Of a DNA stretch of 64,000 nucleotides, positions 59,845 to 64,000 are shown piece by piece (the first letter of the stretch is position 1; the number at the start of each line of letters is the position of its first letter). The DNA lies in NCBI RefSeq assembly GCF_007830515.1, contig NZ_VLKT01000004.1, positions 158,389 through 222,388 on the forward strand. The letters run 5' to 3'. The position numbers were made by a program, and so were the translations under genes. The notes beneath the pieces were generated by a model. It did not search any database. It saw only the letters and a program-made list of their open reading frames with translations, and was not told where the DNA came from. Source of the DNA: Mesorhizobium tianshanense (GTDB lineage: Bacteria > Pseudomonadota > Alphaproteobacteria > Rhizobiales > Rhizobiaceae).

Positions 59845-60669
59845 CTAAATATTGATTTCGTAGCGTGTGAACATTTCGTAGTCGGCCAGCAACCGCCCGA
59901 CGAAATCTCCCCCCGACAAGTCCGACAGCGTCCGCCATTCATCTTGGTTCTCCAGGCGCTGCATCTGCGACGCATGCGCCGCCAGCGCTTCACGCTTTAC
60001 GCCGATAACATCGCCAACATAGGCGAGGCTATTGAGCGTGAACGGCGCCCGCAGCCCTGCCGCCGTCTTGATCGTCTGCCGCAAAGTAACACGCCACATA
60101 TTCGGCAAATCGCCCCACAGACTTGTCCATGGCCAATGGTACCAATACCAGACTGGATACTCGAATACCGTGACAGGACGACCATAGGCACGAAGCGCCG
60201 CGCGAACTGCTGCATTGACGGCGACATGATCGGAAGTCGGATCCTTTGCATGGTTCACGAAAACGCACTGCGGCCGCCATGAGTTGAGCCTCGACACGAC
60301 CGCATCTGTTATCTCATGAAGGTGATGATTGGCCGCCCCGTCTGGAAGGCGTAAGAATGTAACACTTTCGGATGATGCGCCCAGACGACGAACTGCTTCT
60401 ATGGCTTCGGCCTCGCGTGTCGCCCGCAAGGTTTCAGGATGCATAAGGTGGCGATGAGACGCGGCGCCATCGGTGACGAAAACAAAACGGACCTGGGCGC
60501 CCGAGGCAATCTTTTTGGCCGCAACGCCACCGCAACCCAGCGTCTCATCATCCGGATGGGGTGCAACAATGACAGCAGACGCTGACCAGTCGCCTATCTC
60601 AAACGGCCTAAGTCGCAGTCGCAATTGATTATCAAGCATGGTGCTGAAGGTCCGCCTAAAAGTCCACAT
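59845..60669 (-). CDS. PIG-L/LmbE-family deacetylase
   Basis: 274 residues. Zinc-site motif VIVAPHPDDETLGCGGVA at 33-50 (A-H-P-D-D-E, here P-H-P-D-D-E), and the second metal ligand region CVFVNHAKDPTSDHVAVNAAVRAALR, with RLPDGAANHHLHEITDAV between. Enzymes of this family remove N-acetyl from GlcNAc-containing lipids or small glycosides. It begins at ATG 60669 or possibly the ATG ten codons inside. It is immediately followed by the FG-GAP lipoprotein gene. Here it may deacetylate an N-acetylhexosamine of the glycan. Confidence 0.88.
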   Translation of the reverse strand: MWTFRRTFSTMLDNQLRLRLRPFEIGDWSASAVIVAPHPDDETLGCGGVAAKKIASGAQVRFVFVTDGAASHRHLMHPETLRATREAEAIEAVRRLGASSESVTFLRLPDGAANHHLHEITDAVVSRLNSWRPQCVFVNHAKDPTSDHVAVNAAVRAALRAYGRPVTVFEYPVWYWYHWPWTSLWGDLPNMWRVTLRQTIKTAAGLRAPFTLNSLAYVGDVIGVKREALAAHASQMQRLENQDEWRTLSDLSGGDFVGRLLADYEMFTRYEINI

Positions 60670-61698
60670 CGGTGCGCTTCCATCATCCGTTCGCTCGCGT
60701 CGTTGAACGCCGATCGCCCATGGTAACAGAACTCACTGGCGTGCGAGACCCGTGTTTGCTGGTGGGGAAGGCTTATGAACGTTGGTATCCTCGCGCAGGG
60801 TTTGGGCCGCGGCTCGCCAAGGAAACAGAGAGCCGTCCCAAGCCGATGGTCGTGATCGGTCTTCGATGCCGATCCTGTGGCACATCATGATGCGCTACTA
60901 CCGCGACGGCCATCGCGCTCGAATCAGAGGGCGAGTACATCAAGCGCTGGTTCAGCGATTACATTCCCTTGAACGGTCAGCTTGACGGTCCGCGGCGCAA
61001 CCCGGGGATGTGAAACGCCAAGCTGCGTGACTGGCGTGCGCTCAAAGAGAAGGGTCGAGCGGGAATATAAGCTGGAAAGGTCTCCGCCGAGCGGACCGAG
61101 CACCTTGTTGTTGGGCCAGCACGCAAAGAGACAGTTGCCAAGCCCGCGTCTTGATCGCCCGCGCGGATGGGCGTGTGGAACGCGGGATGGTCAATCGGCA
61201 ATCAGGCTGCACCAAACAGACATACGCCGTTTGGGGACGTTTACGTTCCCACGCTCCGGCGTAAGGTTTGGCACGATGCACTCGAACGAATTCCAATCCC
61301 AGCAACGCGCCCGCGGCGATGACATCAGGATATCAGCCGTAACACCGCCTAATTTGATTGCGCTAGAAAGAGGATCTCCAGAGCTGCCTATGACCAATAA
61401 GAACTGGATGCAGCAACCCTTCCTCTCCAACCACAGTATCCTCAGCCATGGGTGCTTGTGGGTGGTGGAATAGAATGACGAGCAAGCACGCTAAACGCTG
61501 TCCGTGGCCCGCGACGGCTCTGCGTTCGCGAGGTTCCAGTTCGGCAAACGATAGCTGGAGAGAGGTCGACGGCTCTCCTTTTTATTCACGTAGACCAGGC
61601 CAGACCGCTAGCGTCGCAGCCGTGAGACGAAGGCGGAAAGCCTTGGCTGCGCGATCGAGAGTCGCAGGCCTGTATGCCAACAGGCAAAGAGACGTGCG
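60670..61698. other. Thousand-base gap with degenerate gene remnants
   Basis: No intact gene is supported. The left part carries the cytidylyltransferase relic (60775-60985). From about 61000 to 61470 several frames stay open on both strands but none gives family sequence. A near palindrome GGGGACGT-TT-ACGTTCCC lies near 61235-61252. The last 200 bases are the probable leader of the flippase gene. Confidence 0.5.
60775..60985 (+). pseudogene. Remnant of a glucose-1-phosphate cytidylyltransferase-like gene
   Basis: The frames spliced together give MNVGILAQGLG, then RLAKETESRPKPMVVIG, then MPILWHIMMRYYRDGH, then EGEYIKRWFSDYIPLNG. This matches the N-terminal half of RfbF-type sugar-1-phosphate cytidylyltransferases ('ILAGGLGTRLSEET..RPKPMVEIG..PILWHIMKxY...GYKGxxIKxYF..Y'). 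At least three shifts break it and only about 70 residues remain, so it is a relic of the nucleotide-sugar pathway of this locus. Confidence 0.6.
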
Positions 61699-63144
61699 AT
61701 GACATCGATCGGCGCGAAGATTGTCAGCGGCGCAGCCTGGGCAGCAGTCGAAACATGGGGTCGGCAAGCAGCCATGTTTGCCGTTTTTGTCGTACTAGCC
61801 AGGCATCTGGGACCTGAAGCATTCGGCCTCGCCGCCCTCTCCATGGTTGTACCCGTCATTCTTGCTGTTCCGGTCACGATCGGAATACCTGAGGCACTCA
61901 TCCAGCATCCTAAAATCGAGTCCTCACACTTTGACTCGGCCTTCTGGCTTCTCGCCGCGACCGGCGCTGTGATTAGCGGGCTCATCTGGACGTCTGCCGG
62001 TTTGATTGCTGCAGCATTCGGACAGCCCATTCTCGAAGATCTCATTCGCTGGAGCAGCGTGGTCGTCGTAATTCAGGCCCTCTCGTCGGTACCTGCGGCT
62101 GTGTTGAAGCGCCAACTCGAGTTCCGCTTGTTCGCGTTGCGTACAATTGCCGGCACCCTCGTCGGCGGCACACTCGGCATCGTCTTGGCAATAGCCGGTT
62201 TCGGCGTGTGGAGCATGGTTTGGATGCACCTTGCAAAAGCCGTTGTGGAAACCGCTGTTCTTCTCCTTGGCAGTTCTTGGCGGCCCGGTCTGACCTTCTC
62301 CTATGCAAAGGTTCGTGACCTATTAGGATTTGGCGGCCCGCTTATCATCCAGACTTTTTGGAATTTTTTGAACGAGGAAATTCCAAAGGTCCTGCTCGGT
62401 ACGTTCCTCGGCCCCCATGCGGTCGGAATCTATGCTCTCGCCCGTCGTCCGCTCGACCTTCTGGTGCAAGTATTCCTCAGTCCGCTGATGGCTGTCACCA
62501 TGCCCACCGTGGCGCGGATTCAAGATCAACCCGAAAAGATCGACCGTTTCTTCAACACGACCGTCCGCATGGCCGGGATAGCGGGATTTCCTGCATTCAT
62601 CGGGTTTGCCGCGATCGCACCGATCGCGGTTCCCTTTATCTTCGGCCCGCAATGGGCCAGCGGGGTCGTCGCTGTCCAGATTCTCATGCTGCTGGGCCTG
62701 CAACGCACTATCGACAGCCTCTGCGCGTTTACGATCCTTGCAATGGGTCACTCCAGGTTGATCCTGATGTTGAACATAGCCTACACTGTTGTCGCAACGA
62801 TGCTGTTGTCCGTCACTGCGCAGATCAGCCTTGAGTTGACAATGGTGGCGCTCGTAGCCTGCAGCCTGGTCCTCCTACCAATCTTCCTCTTCTACGCTCA
62901 GCGCATCGCGCGTATCGACGTGCTGAGACCCCTTGAGATCTTCCCACGACTGGCTCTCGCCGCCCTCCTGATGTTCGGCGCCGTCAGCGCGTGGCTACGC
63001 AGCGCGCCTGAGCACGCCGCCGAGGAAACACTCCTTATTGGCGCAATTGTCCTTGGAGCCGCTGTCTATGGTACGGCTCTCTTCGTGCTGCTGCGCTCTG
63101 AACTGTTCAATGCGCGAGACTTGTTCCTCAGGCTTCGCGGCTAG
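61699..63144 (+). CDS. Wzx-like lipopolysaccharide/exopolysaccharide flippase
   Basis: 481 residues with about 12-14 membrane helices and no soluble domain. Near the N-terminus SGAAWAAVETWGRQAAMFAVFVVLARHLGPEAFGLAALSMVVPVILAV is the hallmark of the polysaccharide-transporter branch of the MOP superfamily. The N-terminal 'L-x-P-x-x-F-G' helix boundary, then LLGFGGPLIIQTFWNFLNEEIPKVLLGTFLGPHAVGIYALARRPLD, are typical of WzxC/ExoT-type proteins. It would flip the lipid-linked repeat unit across the inner membrane. ATG 61699 follows GACGTGCG; start choice is moderate. Confidence 0.9.
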   Translation: MTSIGAKIVSGAAWAAVETWGRQAAMFAVFVVLARHLGPEAFGLAALSMVVPVILAVPVTIGIPEALIQHPKIESSHFDSAFWLLAATGAVISGLIWTSAGLIAAAFGQPILEDLIRWSSVVVVIQALSSVPAAVLKRQLEFRLFALRTIAGTLVGGTLGIVLAIAGFGVWSMVWMHLAKAVVETAVLLLGSSWRPGLTFSYAKVRDLLGFGGPLIIQTFWNFLNEEIPKVLLGTFLGPHAVGIYALARRPLDLLVQVFLSPLMAVTMPTVARIQDQPEKIDRFFNTTVRMAGIAGFPAFIGFAAIAPIAVPFIFGPQWASGVVAVQILMLLGLQRTIDSLCAFTILAMGHSRLILMLNIAYTVVATMLLSVTAQISLELTMVALVACSLVLLPIFLFYAQRIARIDVLRPLEIFPRLALAALLMFGAVSAWLRSAPEHAAEETLLIGAIVLGAAVYGTALFVLLRSELFNARDLFLRLRG

Positions 63145-63752
63145 TTTGGTGTCGGGCGCCTATAGATGCGGGATTTCGAGGCCCATCCGCGCGAAGTACC
63201 GATACTGCCCTTCATCCTTTTTGATGCACCTTGGGCCCGCTTTGGCCAGAGCACGGAATGCCTGCGACGTCGCTGGGCGGCCTGGTGATCTGGTGTGGCG
63301 CGAAAGGGCAACGGGAAATGGGAGAAGACCTTGCGCATCCCGCGCTGCCGCAGCAAGGGTTTGCGAGATCGAACCACTTTCCAAACCGCAACCGCGTCTA
63401 TCGGCGGAATACCGAATCGGCCGGCTGAGCCGTCGTTGTCGATCGGCATGACGATCCACAATCTTCCAGATCCATCTTCTGGGTGAAAGACACTCGTCGC
63501 TCTGATCCGGACTGGCGACTCCGGCAGGTCAACACGCTGCGTGTCCGCAGCGGTGAAGAATTCCCCCAACTGCGAAGTAGTGCGGGTTGGCTTGGTGAGT
63601 GCAGTACGGCGTGAGACAAGGTTCGCGACAGCGTGCTGAGACGGCTCGGTAAATGGCCGCGAACCACCGATTGTGTTGAAGAAGTCGGTGATTAAGCCGG
63701 GCGTTCTTTTCGCCGCGACGAGTTGCGATTGGGTCGAGGCGGCCTCCTTGCC
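63145..63752. other. Region between flippase and IS1182-like transposase, one unidentified open frame
   Basis: On the minus strand a frame is open from just after the transposase TAG down to 63141, including DFFNTIGGSRPFTEPSQH, GEFFTAADTQRVDLPESPVRI and GSGRLWIVMPIDNDGSAG. It has only a TTG start (63569) and no recognisable family; it may be the tail region of the insertion element or a fragment of a host gene cut by it. Another minus-strand frame ends KDEGQYRYFARMGLEIPHL at about 63160 and could be the C-terminus of a lost gene. Confidence 0.35.
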
Positions 63753-64000
63753 CTAACTGGCTGGGATTGGCGTCCGGGTAGTGCAGATCTTGGCCAATTT
63801 CCTGAGGTTCTGGGCGATGGCTGCGAGGTGGAACTCATCGCGGGCACCACAGGGGCCGCGCAATCGCAGTCTGTCGAGCTTCAGGATGCGCTTGAGGTGC
63901 GCGAACAGCATCTCCACCTTCTTCCGTTGATAGCGTGAGGTTTGGTAGGCGTCGGTCTTGGCGATGTCGCGGGCCATGTCGCGCGCACCCTCATAGATCG
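63753..64000 (-). CDS. IS1182-like transposase, C-terminal part cut by window edge
   Basis: About 82 C-terminal residues are visible, entering from the window's right edge: EGARDMARDIAKTDAYQTS, QRKKVEMLFAHLKRILKLDRLRLRGPCGARDEFHLAAIAQNLRKLAKI. KKVEMLFAHLKRILxLxRLRLRG is the DDE-transposase tail with the last acidic residue (E) of the catalytic triad, typical of IS1182/IS5-type elements. It ends at TAG 63753. The rest of the gene and the element's left end lie beyond the window. Its presence next to the glycan genes fits a plastic locus. Confidence 0.8.
   Translation of the reverse strand, partial: IYEGARDMARDIAKTDAYQTSRYQRKKVEMLFAHLKRILKLDRLRLRGPCGARDEFHLAAIAQNLRKLAKICTTRTPIPAS

Noticed and set aside
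1..64000. CRISPR arrays, tRNA and rRNA genes, replication origin
   Set aside because: No regularly spaced 25-40 base repeats, cloverleaf-like sequence with CCA-side consensus, rRNA signature or iteron cluster was seen by eye; short tRNAs could still be missed.

Overview
The window looks like chromosome of a high-GC alphaproteobacterium of the order Hyphomicrobiales (Rhizobiales), most like Mesorhizobium or a near relative. Three things suggest this: the Pha-type multisubunit cation/proton antiporter operon at the left edge; the abundance of GntR-controlled ABC-transporter/catabolic operons; and the rhizobial flavour of many proteins (nested Opp/Dpp operons, a TspO plus conserved hypothetical pair, FixK-type box). 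The genus is an inference from gene content; no rRNA or tRNA gene was seen.

Layout. 1-2.9 kb: 3' part of a pha/mrp/mnh antiporter operon (C partial, D, E, F, G). 3.1-4.0 kb: a tandem universal stress protein behind a near-perfect FNR/FixK box. 4.0-7.3 kb: decayed accessory DNA holding a frameshifted and internally deleted integrase, an intact pcm, an intact Phd-type antitoxin and its broken PemK/MazF-like toxin. 7.3-18.1 kb: a catabolic island made of a nucleoside deaminase, an oligopeptide-type ABC transporter with an embedded DHDPS-family gene, a FadR-type regulator and, divergently, two Gfo/Idh/MocA oxidoreductases plus a second DHDPS-family gene. 18.3-19.7 kb: LHPP-like HAD phosphatase and a cupin. 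19.8-22.6 kb: Xre/RES toxin-antitoxin pair and a class II Fic protein.

23.0-35.6 kb: a ten-gene GntR-headed operon on the minus strand (regulator, proline racemase-family enzyme, polar amino-acid ABC transporter, aldehyde dehydrogenase, GMC oxidoreductase, HpcH/HpaI aldolase, DadA-like oxidase, 2-hydroxyacid dehydrogenase) with a divergent second aldehyde dehydrogenase. The set resembles hydroxyproline catabolism but does not match it, so the substrate is open. 35.9-41.4 kb: LLM flavin oxidoreductase, a second Xre/RES pair, a SnoaL-like protein, GNAT, a sulfite-oxidase-like molybdoenzyme and a divergent LysR regulator. 41.6-46.2 kb: phosphonate transporter phnCDE with divergent phnM and phnF. 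46.7-49.9 kb: TspO, conserved hypothetical, DUF378, fasciclin protein, XRE-cupin regulator and VOC protein. 50.2-51.5 kb: MFS transporter.

51.7-63.1 kb: an exopolysaccharide/surface-glycan locus, visibly richer in A/T in places. It has an acyltransferase, a GT4 glycosyltransferase, an NAD-dependent epimerase, a UDP-sugar dehydrogenase, a 13-repeat calcium-box (FG-GAP/VCBS) lipoprotein, a PIG-L deacetylase and a Wzx-like flippase, plus remnants of a FkbM methyltransferase and a sugar-1-phosphate cytidylyltransferase. The window ends inside an IS1182-like transposase. Candidate operators (FixK, Phd, FadR/GntR, PhnF, Fic and RES/Xre palindromes) and intra-operon hairpins behind three transporter genes are listed separately.
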